In this document: positions 49,801-55,897 of the stretch, in pieces
Numbering within the stretch: the first letter of the stretch is position 1
Layout of the letters: each line of letters begins with the position of its first letter
NCBI RefSeq assembly: GCF_032854445.1
Contig: NC_088306.1
Span: 22,477,764-22,541,763 of the forward strand
Origin: Liolophura sinensis
Taxonomy: Eukaryota; Mollusca; Polyplacophora; Chitonida; Chitonidae
Length of the DNA: 64,000 nt
Direction of reading: 5' to 3'
Notes under the pieces: model-generated
Database searches by the model: none
What the model saw: the letters and a program-made list of their open reading frames with translations, nothing else
Told to the model about the DNA's origin: nothing
Position numbers and translations under genes: made by a program

Positions 49801-51227
49801 CCATTGTTGCTGCGGAGAAAAGACGAGAAACTCGCCCTTTCCGGCGTCAAAGTACAAAACCCGAGGCCTCGTGGGGTTCCGATGTCGGCAAGCGGAAAGG
49901 GACAAAACTCATCGGAAACCCCACCGTGGAAGACGTCCGTAAAATGTTAGCAAAGAATCCAGCGAATGTAAGTACACTCCTTCCTCGAGAAGACATTGAA
50001 ACAATGGGAATGAGATAATATTTTGATTGCACTTTTTTCCTGCGATCATAAATATCTATTTAAATTTAACATATAAAGTATAATGATACCCTGTGTTCTT
50101 TTGGTGACCGCCTAACTTTGCCTTGTTTGAACAGAATACTGAATACTCGTATAAGTATTCCCAGATGAGAAAAAATTTGCTATCTTTCGAAAAGGGGTTG
50201 GTACAAAGTCAGGTGAGGAGGACATCGAATTGGCTTTAGTGTAAATGTTGACTTAATAGGGAAAAATAGAGCGGGAAATTCAGAGCGCGACTCCTTTAAA
50301 GTATACCACCTTATCAAATGCGAGACTTATTTTACAAACATTTTAAATTTTGGTATTTTTTTCCCTTTCCAGCTTTTGCACCAAGAAAGAACCAACAAGA
50401 ATATAAGACGAGAAGAAGACACCGACATCTTGCAGCTTTTGCAGGAGAAACAAGCCAGGACTCGGCGAATGTCCATGTGCCTTGGCAACACCTATGACGG
50501 GATATTCCAGGGTGCACTCCTACAGAGTAGGCAACACAAGATGACTTCTTTTGACGAGGATTATCCAAAGAGGAAAAAGGGTCGCTCCCAGTCGTCCTTC
50601 ACTCCTTCGGATGCAGCGAAGCTAAAAGCGAAAAGGTCGGCAGAGTTTTCCCGATCCGCCACTGTTGGATACGAGGAGGCGCCACTCCGCTCCAATACAG
50701 ACGACCGGTCGCCATTACTGGAAAGGTCAAAGGGCACTTTCGGGGCGGCCGCAGTTGATCTGCATGCTGAGTCGAGAGACGAGCTGTCCAGAAGTGGAGG
50801 GGATATCGACAAGATTACCTCCCTTTCGAAATCCCCAGAGCGCAGAAGGCGGAGAGAGAAAGATCGGGTGAGAAAATGGCGACACGGGCGTATGAAGAAA
50901 GCAAATACATTTGACGTAGCGGAACCGTTACTGGAGGTCATCGGTGAATCGGAGAGCGTTCCATTGAACGTCCTGGGTGAACAATTAGGGGAGGAACAGA
51001 AGAGCTCCCCATCCACCAAAACGCGGTCAAACCCAGCTCTGTCACGCACAAGCTGTCAAGGGGAGTTAACTGGAGGTGGAGATCACGTGCTTGACATACC
51101 AGTCCGTGGTGGCTTAGGTGTTGACGGAGTTAGTTCGGTAACTAGAAATCGGTCATACGTCGATGCCGTCGCTTTGGGGGAAGAAATAGCGCCAAAAGAA
51201 TCAACGGAGACGAACAAAGGTGTTTGA
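24753..51227 (+). CDS. SLC9A: Sodium/hydrogen exchanger (SLC9/NHE), 23 exons, 1011 aa
   Basis: Plasma-membrane-type exchanger swapping Na+ for H+. Coding exons: 24862-25162, 27628-27673, 28792-28833, 29847-29918, 30622-30703, 33008-33035, 33808-33917, 36314-36389, 37057-37127, 37367-37478, 38334-38415, 39286-39381, 41768-41889, 42802-42878, 43577-43705, 44039-44128, 45130-45195, 45859-45965, 47129-47215, 48814-48902, 49750-49967, 50135-50212, 50373-51227. All 22 introns are GT-AG, every phase matches, and the sum of 3036 nt is 1012 codons with stop. Signal peptide 1-21; NAS and NHT sequons in a His/Gly/Ser-rich extracellular segment; exchanger core about 84-500 with LFFLFLLPP (146-154), VAVDPVA (Asp224), FGESLLND (Asn252-Asp253) and YGGLRGAV (441-448); cytoplasmic tail about 510-1011. 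The core resembles invertebrate NHEs of the SLC9A1-5 clade. [11 protein letters not shown] replaces the usual PPIILDAGYF, and SDCVIF stands where vertebrate NHEs have SETLIF. The exact orthologue is not decided. Confidence 0.95.
25163..27627 (+). other. Exchanger intron 1
   Basis: 2465-bp intron. Holds a 46-bp hairpin (25734-25779), (TATA)n-like tracts at 25785-25835 and a T-rich run; the rest was not recognised. Confidence 0.6.
25734..25779. repeat. Nearly perfect 21-bp inverted repeat
   Basis: Arms CACTGCGACATGGCCTGTTT A and its complement differ at one position and flank a 4-base loop GGGC. Found in exchanger intron 1. May be a small foldback element or an RNA hairpin. Confidence 0.75.
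27730..27866 (+). mobile_element. SINE-C fragment
   Basis: GGCCGCGTGTTCGAATTCAG is a box-B-like head; then TCAGTTTTCTGGCGAGGTGC, GCCTGGTTTCCTCCACCCAT. Related pieces occur at 1-60, 34920-35090, 49025-49140 and 51250-51330. Confidence 0.6.
27868..28213 (+). mobile_element. SINE-B, full length
   Basis: tRNA-like head GCCCGGATAGCACAGTTGGT AGAGCG (box A) and GATCCAGGATCAATCCT (box B region), a central domain with GACCCGTATCAGTATAATGG and a 3' end GAGTACGACGTTAAACCCCA AGCACTCACTCACTC. This SINE type, with its ACTC tail, is familiar from gastropods and other molluscs. It lies in exchanger intron 2. Confidence 0.85.
28650..28745 (+). mobile_element. SINE-A 3' end
   Basis: CCCTGTTTCCTTCCACCATA to GCGTAAAACACCAATCAAAT and an AAAT tail, ending 46 bp before exchanger exon 3. 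Confidence 0.8.
29155..29181. repeat. (TA)n microsatellite
   Basis: About 12 uninterrupted TA units in exchanger intron 3. Confidence 0.85.
30180..30455 (+). mobile_element. SINE-A, full length
   Basis: Reference copy. Head GGCCTCCGTGGCTCAGTTGG TTAGCGCGC (box A) and GTGAGTTCAAGTCC (box B); body with GGATGGTCGTGGGTTTCC, CCACCATAATGCTGGCCGAC, GTGAAATATTCTTGAGTACG; tail (AAAT)n. In exchanger intron 4. Confidence 0.95.
30786..30890 (+). mobile_element. SINE-A 3' half
   Basis: GGGTTTTCCCGGGATCTCCC through AAATATTCATGAGTTTGGCG and AAAACACTAATCAAAAAATA. Begins about 80 bp after exchanger exon 5. Confidence 0.8.
31236..31314 (-). mobile_element. SINE-A 3' end
   Basis: Plus-strand text GATTGGTGTTTTATGCCGTT, CAAGAATATTTCACTTATAC, GGCCAGCATT. 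Just before it (31165-31215) is a single isolated monomer of the 50-bp satellite. Confidence 0.8.
31785..32905 (+). repeat. Satellite, 50-bp unit with higher-order structure, about 22 copies
   Basis: Consensus: CAGTGGCTAAAAACGATCTT, ATGAGGGATCAACTCCCTGT, ATGAATGTCT. Unit types differ (CGATCT/CTGTCT, GGGATC/GGATC/GCGATG, CTCCCTG/CTTCCTA). Four successive units at 31915-32113 recur in the same order at 32114-32312, giving a 199-bp higher-order unit. In exchanger intron 5. Confidence 0.92.
33008..33035 (+). CDS. Exchanger micro-exon of 28 nt
   Basis: Encodes GTVLNCFII plus one base, the exact continuation of ...LLFAVV from exon 5 and of the conserved NHE stretch V-G-T-x-x-N. The acceptor TTTTTTTCAG and donor ATCG/GTAGGT are both strong. 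It would be missed by most gene finders. Skipping it would shift the frame. Confidence 0.88.
34009..34245. mobile_element. Two SINE-A copies in head-to-head tail-out arrangement
   Basis: 34009-34163 is minus-strand, complete 3' half; 34164-34245 is a plus-strand 3' end (GTATAAGTGAAATATTCTTG, AAAACACCAATCAAATAAAA). They share no spacer, forming an inverted repeat of about 75 bp with both AAAT tails outward. Confidence 0.85.
34385..34505 (+). mobile_element. SINE-A central fragment
   Basis: Starts at GATGTGAGTTCAAGTCCACT (box B) and runs to GAATGGTCGTGGATTATTTT; 3' part absent, possibly cut by the next insertion. Confidence 0.65.
34530..34850 (+). mobile_element. SINE-A, full length, with 80-bp AAAT tail
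   Basis: Head ACCAAGTGGTTAGAGTGGCA, box B GTGAGTTCAAGTCC, body intact, tail of about 20 perfect AAAT units (34767-34848). A long pure tail suggests a young insertion or microsatellite growth. The tail is the source of false Tyr/Leu/Phe/Ile-rich ORFs on the minus strand. Confidence 0.93.
34918..35090 (+). mobile_element. SINE-C/A composite copy
   Basis: Head as in SINE-C (GTGTTCAAATCCAGGTCTCG, TTTAAGTCAGGAGCTTTGTC), 3' part as in SINE-A (CATGTAAGTGAAATATTCCT, CGGCGTGAAACAGCAATCAA). Shows that the two families share a 3' end. Confidence 0.7.
35188..35266 (+). repeat. Direct repeat R2, copy 1
   Basis: GCAAATAAGAGTTTATCCCT, GTTAGTTACAGCGTTAGACG and AAATCGCCGTAC recur 726 bp downstream with few changes. 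Confidence 0.7.
35914..35990 (+). repeat. Direct repeat R2, copy 2
   Basis: Second copy of R2 (GCAAATAGGAGTTTATTCCT ... GTTAGACGAAATCACCGTAC), about 90 percent alike. Could be LTR-like ends of an element in exchanger intron 7, but no TG...CA ends or coding domain were seen between them. Confidence 0.7.
36533..36625 (+). mobile_element. SINE-A 3' end
   Basis: CCCTACCATAAGGCTGGCCG, CCGTCGTATAAGTATTGTTA, GTAAAACACCAATCAAATAA. Confidence 0.8.
37600..37812 (+). repeat. Minisatellite, 78-bp unit, about 2.7 copies
   Basis: Unit: GCTTAAATACAGTTGGCACA, GTTGGGAACGTGTTGACCTT, GAGTGTTTTGTTGACCTTGA, ATGTTTTGCTGAATATTC. Almost identical copies in exchanger intron 10. Confidence 0.85.
37978..38088 (-). 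mobile_element. SINE-B 3' fragment and box-B-like head remnant
   Basis: AGTGAGTAAGTGCTTGGGGT TTAACGTTG is the inverted SINE-B 3' end; AGGGTTCGAATCCAG at 38070-38084 is a box-B sequence from another tRNA-like head. Confidence 0.55.
38089..38218 (+). mobile_element. SINE-A 3' half
   Basis: CAGGCTCTACCCGGTTTCCT, CCACAATGCTGGCCGCCGTA, GTGAAATATTCTTAAGTACG, AAAT tail. Ends 115 bp before exchanger exon 11. Confidence 0.85.
38545..38708 (-). mobile_element. SINE-B, head and core
   Basis: Minus strand; contains GACCCGTATCAGTATAATGG, AGCGTGAAGG-like core and the head GCACAGTTGGTAGAGC up to CCCGGATAGC. The 3' third is missing. Confidence 0.8.
38876..39055. repeat. Imperfect ATC-rich microsatellite
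   Basis: (ATC)n tracts at 38876-38895 and scattered TCATCATC repeats to 39055, in exchanger intron 11. Confidence 0.6.
39516..39680 (+). mobile_element. MITE-1, copy with both ends
   Basis: Left end TGACTGAGTTATGCTAGAAT, right end ATTCCAGCATCACTCAAATA ACAG; about 165 bp. In exchanger intron 12. Confidence 0.75.
39690..39832 (+). mobile_element. SINE-A 3' half
   Basis: GCGGATGGTCACAGGTTTAC, CGATAATGCTGGCCGCCGCC, AAATATTCTTGAGTAGGGCG. Lies against the right end of the preceding MITE. Confidence 0.85.
39930..40040 (-). repeat. Old SINE tail, ATTT/GTTT-rich
   Basis: (TTTA)n and (TTTG)n blocks followed by TTGTTTAACGCCATGCTGAA, resembling an eroded SINE 3' end on the minus strand. Confidence 0.4.
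41254..41525 (+). mobile_element. SINE-A, full length
   Basis: Very close to the copy at 30180-30455: GGCCTCCGTGGCTCAGTTGG head, box B GTGGGTTCAAGTCC, GAGTACGGCGTAAAACACCA end, AAAT tail. In exchanger intron 12, 240 bp before exon 13. Confidence 0.95.
42040..42440 (+). repeat. Dispersed repeat R3, copy 1
   Basis: About 85 percent alike to 52230-52580 on the other strand over 350 bp (AAGCGACAATGTTAACGTTT, TCAGTCCCAAACATTC, CAGAATTTCAAACTTTC). Class unknown, non-coding, in exchanger intron 13. Confidence 0.75.
43577..43705 (+). CDS. Exchanger exon 15 (YGGLRGAV motif)
   Basis: Encodes [13 protein letters not shown] and the following helix with VIFFTVFVQ, 43 codons in phase 0. The Gly-Gly-Leu-Arg-Gly core is among the most conserved parts of SLC9 exchangers, and its arginine is needed for pH-dependent transport in studied relatives. 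A cysteine stands where vertebrate proteins mostly have alanine or isoleucine (GAVCFSL). Confidence 0.93.
44141..44543 (+). repeat. Foldback element, copy 2
   Basis: Begins TACTCCTTATAACGCATG and ends in the near inverted complement CATGCGCTGCAAGGAGTA. Long terminal inverted repeats of about 45 bp each contain CTTTACATCACTGCCACCA. It sits in the exchanger intron between exons 16 and 17 and has no coding capacity. Confidence 0.65.
44845..44991. mobile_element. MITE-2, 147 bp
   Basis: Terminal inverted repeats AGGGGCCACTTTCACAAAGC and, at the other end, the complement of AGGGGCCACTTTCACAAAAC. Inner part also partly self-complementary. In exchanger intron 16. Confidence 0.85.
45482..45785 (+). 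repeat. Minisatellite, 34-bp unit, 9 copies
   Basis: Unit GTATCATGAGAGGTCAGACT plus TTACACTGGTTCAT, almost identical copies, in exchanger intron 17, ending about 75 bp before exon 18. Confidence 0.92.
46180..46475 (+). repeat. Tandem repeat, 95-bp unit, 3 copies
   Basis: Starts at ATTCCGTGATGTCTTTAATA and includes TCTCCTGAAATAGGAGCAGA and TTTTTGGGTGTCATAAAGGA. Copies differ at only a few sites; exchanger intron 18. Confidence 0.9.
46740..46880 (+). repeat. Dispersed repeat R4, copy 1
   Basis: ATATACCAAAAGGGTGGTCC CAGATACCCACTAT and the following CATTTTCAAATG-TCTTCTTCTC-TGGAAAAATTGAAAAA resemble 60625-60715. Confidence 0.5.
47245..48180 (+). repeat. Minisatellite, about 22-bp unit, about 40 copies
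   Basis: Unit TTACAGGCTTGGAATTAGTA TG with much variation (ATAG for ACAG, CAGT for TAGT) and units of 20-26 bp. A longer block (about 47500-47590) recurs at about 47600-47690. In exchanger intron 19. Confidence 0.9.
48395..48678 (+). repeat. Minisatellite, 54-bp unit, 5 copies
   Basis: Unit: ACAAGGGACAAAACTCTCTC, TGTTTATAAGGCTGTTTATC, CTCAAACAGGCCGT. Copies alternate between GGCTG and GGTTG at one site in strict order. The period is 18 codons, so frames stay open on both strands; ORFs here are artefacts. In exchanger intron 19. Confidence 0.93.
49025..49140 (+). mobile_element. SINE-C fragment
   Basis: GGCTGCGGTTTTAAGTCAGG, AGTCAATTTACTGG, GGCTTCCTGTACC match the SINE-C pieces at 27730 and 34918. 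Confidence 0.5.
49145..49400 (-). repeat. Diverged SINE-like sequence
   Basis: Begins with an AT tail (TTTATTTATTTGATTTGATT) and ends near AATACGTGAAATATCCCTGG / CATAAAGCACCAATTATATA, which reads as another SINE-A-type 3' end on the plus strand; an old inverted pair is likely. Confidence 0.4.
49408..49585 (+). mobile_element. SINE-A, 5'-truncated, diverged
   Basis: TCACCAATGCAGTTGCTTTG AGTTCAAGTC (head end), TGCTGGTCGCCGTCGTATAA, AAATATTCTTATGGCG, AATCAAATAAATAC. In exchanger intron 20. Confidence 0.8.
50373..51227 (+). CDS. Exchanger last exon (cytoplasmic tail)
   Basis: 284 codons and TGA after the acceptor TTTCCAG. It opens with a charged, Gln-rich helix ([18 protein letters not shown]), then Ser/Arg clusters such as RKKGRSQSS and [10 protein letters not shown], an [20 protein letters not shown] basic stretch, and an acidic segment. 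Multiple R-x-x-S sites suggest regulation by basophilic kinases, as known for NHE tails. No known protein domain was recognised. An unrelated open frame on the other strand (51049-50561) is a shadow. Confidence 0.9.
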   Translation, partial: LLHQERTNKNIRREEDTDILQLLQEKQARTRRMSMCLGNTYDGIFQGALLQSRQHKMTSFDEDYPKRKKGRSQSSFTPSDAAKLKAKRSAEFSRSATVGYEEAPLRSNTDDRSPLLERSKGTFGAAAVDLHAESRDELSRSGGDIDKITSLSKSPERRRRREKDRVRKWRHGRMKKANTFDVAEPLLEVIGESESVPLNVLGEQLGEEQKSSPSTKTRSNPALSRTSCQGELTGGGDHVLDIPVRGGLGVDGVSSVTRNRSYVDAVALGEEIAPKESTETNKGV

Positions 51228-52229
51228 CAGCCTTAGAAATCCATTATCAAACGCAGATACCTGGTGAAGGTCGGTGGTTCACGGTGGACAGGCCGGTTCC
51301 TCCACTCATAAACCTTATTCCGTAACACAGCCCGGAAGTGGGAGATCACGTGAGCGCCCTAGTATGGGCGAAAACAAAATGGCTACCCCATTTTCATGAA
51401 AGCCCATGTCTGCAACTCCGTCAACGACCAGTAAGGTCTAGCTGTATACAAAGACATCACCTAAACTCTAGAGAAACACCCAGACGGGATCTGGAAATGT
51501 GACAATTACATGAATACGCTTTCACTGATTTAAAATTAAACATTTACTTATGCTACCGGTATAACATTAGGAGAGGGGCTAGTTTTCTCGCCCTCTAACT
51601 TCCTCTAGCTTTCTTGTGTCTCTAGCTTCGGGAACGTCATACAGAAGGTTACACACGCGCAACCAAGATTTGCCTCCGAAATGAAGAGTGAAGGAGCACT
51701 GATGGGGTAATACTGCCACACAAATATTTTAGGTTATTGATATACTATAAATTTCTGCACTGTTATTTTGGGCCTAGTTAAAATATATTAGAATTTTGTC
51801 TGTTTTGGACAGAATTGAAAATTTTTTACCCAGTGTTCTTCCCATCCGCCTGGAGATTACCACGATAATAAAATGCTATAACTTCCAGCAATCTCAGTTC
51901 AAAAAATGGTGGTCTTGCTAGTAAGATTTGTTGATATGTTTTAGAGAAAAATGCAAGCTGCATGTGGTGGTATGGCATTGTACCACGCGAAAGTTAGGGG
52001 ATATATATATTTGAGGTTGAAGTTGACAAATTTACTACATAAATTGTAAGGAAAATCGATGCGCCCTTGTAATCAGGATGCACAAGTTTCCCTGCTACAA
52101 CGCAAGCGCTCTACTCTGGAATCAGGACTCCATTAGCACGCCTGTTTCTCTGGAGGGAATGTAGGCCCTAATTCTGTGTATTTTAGGGTGTTAAGTCTTT
52201 TTTCCCTGCCAGACTGCCATTTTTGGTGT
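51228..52229. other. Exchanger 3' flank
   Basis: Probable 3' UTR. Possible poly(A) signal AATAAA at about 51868. 51250-51330 is a SINE-C fragment (CTGGTGAAGGTCGGTGGTTC, GGTTCCTCCACTCATAAAC). Otherwise nothing recognised. Confidence 0.4.
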
Positions 52230-52580
52230 AGGCCTACTGGTGCATGCTTCGTATCAAAATGATGGAAATTGTCTAAGCTTGGAGCAGGAATGCGTTATAA
52301 TGAGGAAAGTTTGAAATTCTGGGCAAAAGAACTCAAGGAGACAGGTGGTCATGAGACTGAAAGTGACGTCCCCTTGACGTTGCTAGGCATAAAAGCTGTC
52401 GGCATAGAAAGGTCCAGATTTTGACGGTCATCCTATGTTAAGATATTTTTGGCTGCTTTCTCATAGGCTGGGCCAGATATGCACCAAATCTTATTGGCCA
52501 AGGAATGTTTGGGACTGAGCAACAGCGCTAAACATTAACATTGTCGCTTATGGAATATTAATGGGGGTCTGAGGCCTGCA
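52230..52580 (-). repeat. Dispersed repeat R3, copy 2
   Basis: Inverted relative of 42040-42440. Together the copies define an element of at least 350 bp; no terminal inverted repeats were seen. Confidence 0.75.
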
Positions 52581-52842
52581 CTGCATGAAGAGTTCCAACA
52601 AATGGGCAATACTCAGTTAGGCATTAATACTAACTGAAAGAAAAACAGGCGTTTGTGTCCTATCTGCAAAGGATTTCAGGATCCAGATCATCTCCAAATT
52701 AAAGGTAAAGTTTTGGTGATTGGCCGAATAAAAGTCAGCAAAACCATATCCTACATGGCAGAGATAATAATTACAAATCGGACAACTTCAACACTAAATT
52801 TTTAAAATGGAATTACATGTAGTTAACATAATATTTTATTAA

Positions 52843-53047
52843 ATTTATTTATTTATTTGATTGGTGTTGTACGCTTATACGACGGCTGCCAACATTATGG
52901 TGGGGGGGAAACCGGGCAGAGCCCGGGGGAAACACACGACCATCCACAGGTTGCTGAAGATCTTCCCAAGTACGGATGGAGAGGAGGCCAGCATGAGCTG
53001 GACTTGAACTCACTGCGACCGCATTGGTGACAGCATCGGGTCATTTT
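52843..53047 (-). mobile_element. SINE-A with head, small deletions
   Basis: Plus-strand text runs tail, GATTGGTGTTGTACGC, GCTTATACGACGGCTGCCAA, GGCAGAGCCCGGGGGAAACA, AGCATGAGCTGGACTTGAAC, CGACCGCATTGGTGA. The ATATTTCA segment and box A are lost. Confidence 0.85.
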
Positions 53048-53187
53048 ATTAAATGCAGTTTATAGATTTACACAGGGTAAATACTGTGCCTAGGGTACAT
53101 TTAGTGTGAAAATAAAGGCGTGGGGATCTCCTTTAACTACACTACACATCTGTGGAGAGGAACAAACGACACACTAAAAATATATCC

Positions 53188-53398
53188 CGTTAATTTTAGC
53201 AAAGCCTGTTGTTTGAGTGATGCTAGAATGAGGTCTGTTATCTTAACAGAATATTCTGTCATATTCAACATAAGATCCTGTCATAGTGTAAGCTTTATGT
53301 TAAATTAATGGAATATGTGTGTTATATTTAACAGAATACATTCTAGCATCACTCAGAGAACAGACTTTCCGTTAAAATATAACAGGCTAATTTTTTGA
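53188..53398 (+). mobile_element. MITE-1, complete copy
   Basis: About 211 bp. Left CCTGTTGTTTGAGTGATGCT AGAATG; right CATTCTAGCATCACTCAGAG AACAG and further GTTAAAATATAACAGG. Terminal repeats of at least 40 bp. Confidence 0.85.
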
Positions 53399-53618
53399 GT
53401 GTATGTCCGTAACTGCAACACGCATGCGCGATTGCACTTTTTTGACTTAACAAACTAATTTGTAGGTGTTTAATACGCTTAGGGATTATTCGCCAGAAAC
53501 GAACATGTATTTGTAAAAACAAGTATTTGTAAAATATAATATTAAATAAAAATTCTTTAAAATACACAAAAATTAGTCCTAATGGTTTGGATATCTGTAA
53601 GAATAACCGGCAAGCAAG

Positions 53619-53926
53619 GGACCGGCTTCATGATTTATTTTATTTATTTATTTGATTGGTGTTTTACGCCGTACTCAAGAATATTTCACTTATACGACGG
53701 CGGCCAGTATTTTGGTGGGAGGAAACCAGGCAGAGCCCGGGGAAAACTCATGATCATCCGCAGGTTGCTGTCTGACTTTTCCACGTACGGCCGGAGAATA
53801 AGCGGCTCCATGAAGATTACCTAGTGTTAAGTCATCATTAGCTAAGTGCACTTTATATCTCTACAACATACGTTGCCATGGTAATTAAGGCCTTACTTAG
53901 TTAAGTGAGCTTCATGGAACCGGCCT
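53619..53926. mobile_element. MITE-3 interrupted by a SINE
   Basis: Left end GGACCGGCTTCATGA, right end GAGCTTCATGGAACCGGCC; the inner part (CTAAGTGCACTTTAT, TTACTTAGTTAAGTGAGC) matches the uninterrupted copy at 58811-58937. The SINE at 53633-53805 lies between TTCATGA and CCATGAAG. Confidence 0.7.
53633..53805 (-). mobile_element. SINE-A 3' half inside MITE-3
   Basis: Plus-strand text GATTGGTGTTTTACGCCGTA, CAAGAATATTTCACTTATAC, GGCAGAGCCCGGGG, CATCCGCAGGTTGCTG, CCACGTACGGCCGGAG. Confidence 0.9.
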
Positions 53927-54234
53927 TAGGGCGTTTATACAGTGAAGTACATGTACTTTTATTCCAAGTGCATACGTACGAGCACTTTTTGTTGTTTTCT
54001 CTTTACAGATATCTGATTGCTCTTACACTGACAAAACATCATGACATTCAGAACCAGCTTTTATTAGCACCCCCTTGAAAATATGCCATGTTTAATACTG
54101 ACATAATTGTTATAAAATCCTGATATTCAAAGTGTAAAAAAGCTGGTAAAACTTAAGACTGGAGATTTACGACTTATTAAGTTTGGCAGACACGAGAGCT
54201 TAAGATGTGACTCAGATCAACACAGCTAGTCATA

Positions 54235-54505
54235 CGAAACTGGTCCCTGTCGCCATACAGCTCAACTGTTGAGTTGCGTCGTGATTTCGCATACGCGAGT
54301 ATTTAGGACTCAACGCAACAGTCAAGTTGAGTAGGATCACGTCGTGATTGCACACACGCAAGCACATAGGACTCGACGCCAACAGTCGAGTTGAGTACGA
54401 TCGAGTCGTGATTTTACATACACGAACTCAACAGTCGAACTGAGTAGGATCGCGTCGTGATTTTGCTTTTGCGAATTCAACAGTCGAGTTGAGTCGCGTT
54501 TAATA
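54235..54505 (+). repeat. Degenerate tandem/inverted repeat with GAGTTGAGT
   Basis: About four units of 55-75 bp containing CAACAGTCGAGTTGAGTA, GGATC-CGTCGTGATTT and CGAACTCAACAGTC. AACTCAACTG and CAGTTGAGTT both occur, so the block can fold on itself. Confidence 0.7.
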
Positions 54506-54509
54506 TTAA

Positions 54510-55300
54510 GCTCACGTATGCCGAGCCTAAGTAAAATGATGTTCTATCTATCATGGCCATATCACGCGATTCTTGTCAGAATGGCGGTTGTGTAAGTTGA
54601 ACTGCTATTGTTAAGTCTTGTCACATCAGATTTGCTTAGAGATGCTTGTTTATACCTTGTAGAAATAATTCAAATTCAGTTGTTAGTTAAGTTGTTTGTA
54701 TACACATCCTTTAATTCCAAACGCATGGAACAGTACGTTAAACGTTCCATTATAATGATACAAAAGAAGTGCAAAAGTCCACTGATGTAGAAAATAAAAT
54801 GTGTAACATGAATTAAAAATAATTCAAAAATTGTTTATATGCTCTTCGTTGACATTGTAAATGAAATTGTCATGGCAAGTTCTTTAGAAGGCACAGCTGG
54901 GCAAACAATGTTGCAGTACATATGTAAGTATATAAATGCATATAAACGACGTATACATATATATACAAAATATCTGGCCGATTTTATCACATGGTTGTTT
55001 TCTTGTAAAAATGCGATGATATGGTAATGCTCTAATACATGGAATAACCTTTCCTTTAAGGAAATTAAGAAATCGTTAATATATGTATACCGTACTAATA
55101 TGTATGTAACAAATCTGTCAAAAGATTTCTGACGCAAAGTGGCCTGTGATAACCTATTCCTTACTATCTAAGTTTAATTACAGCTATATAGTATATAAGC
55201 GTGACCAAAATTTTTCCAAAGCTGTGAACTGACCACTGTTCTATTAAAATTAATCAGTAATGTTCCCTGCACCGTAGACGTTTGAGCACGGTATGGATAT
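54510..55300. other. No gene seen
   Basis: AT-rich; short open frames at 54608-54790 and 54835-55137 lack splice or motif support. Confidence 0.4.
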
Positions 55301-55302
55301 TT

Positions 55303-55665
55303 TTTAATTTATTTATTTGATTGGTGTTTTACGCAGTACTCCAGAACAGAGACCTTTAGTTAGAAGTTAAACTACAATTAGTGTACCTATTCTAGTTTGA
55401 AATTACAACTTACAAGTTGAACTTCTAACTTCTAAGTAAAGGTTTAATAATACGGTTTAATACGGTTTCTTATACGACGGCAGCCAGCATTACGGTGGGA
55501 GGAAGAACATACGACCAGAGTTGCTGGCAGACCTTACTATGCACTTACGATGGGAGAGCCAGTGTGCATGAGCTGGACTTGAACTCACAACGACGGCAAT
55601 GGTAAGTGACTCCTCGGCCATTGCGCCGCGCTGACATGCTAACCATTCGGCCACGTATGGTAGTC
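55303..55665 (-). mobile_element. SINE-A split by an inserted MITE-4
   Basis: The 3' end (GATTGGTGTTTTACGCAGTA CTCCAGAA) stops at about 55347 and resumes at 55467 (CTTATACGACGGCAGCCAGC), continuing to a complete head (AGCTGGACTTGAACTCACAA, GCGCCGCGCTGACATGCTAACC). The element lies in the 3' flank of the acyltransferase gene. Confidence 0.85.
55350..55462. mobile_element. MITE-4, about 110 bp
   Basis: Ends ACCTTTAGTTAGAAGTTA and the complement of ACCTTTACTTAGAAGTTA (17 of 18 alike). Inserted in the SINE above; inner sequence is again rich in AGAAGTT/AACTTCT. Confidence 0.8.
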
Positions 55666-55897
55666 CATGCCAGTCATCCAGATAACAGAATGTCTTATGC
55701 ACCTCTACAACCTTAAACTTAAGGTGTCACGTCTTTCATTGCCTTTGTATTTTCCTGACCAACGCCCAAAATCATTAAGAGGTGATATTTCATGAATTTC
55801 AGCCAGACAATATCCTTTTTTTTTCACTACATTACACACTGGGCGTGGTCGTCACAAAATAAAATATGCACATATTAAAAATCAGCTCTGACACCTG

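Noticed and set aside
50561-51049. 162-codon minus-strand ORF
   Set aside because: Shadow of the last exchanger exon, whose frame is supported by splicing from 22 upstream exons.
54608-55137. Small ORFs in the interval before the acyltransferase
   Set aside because: AT-rich chance frames with no homology or splice support.
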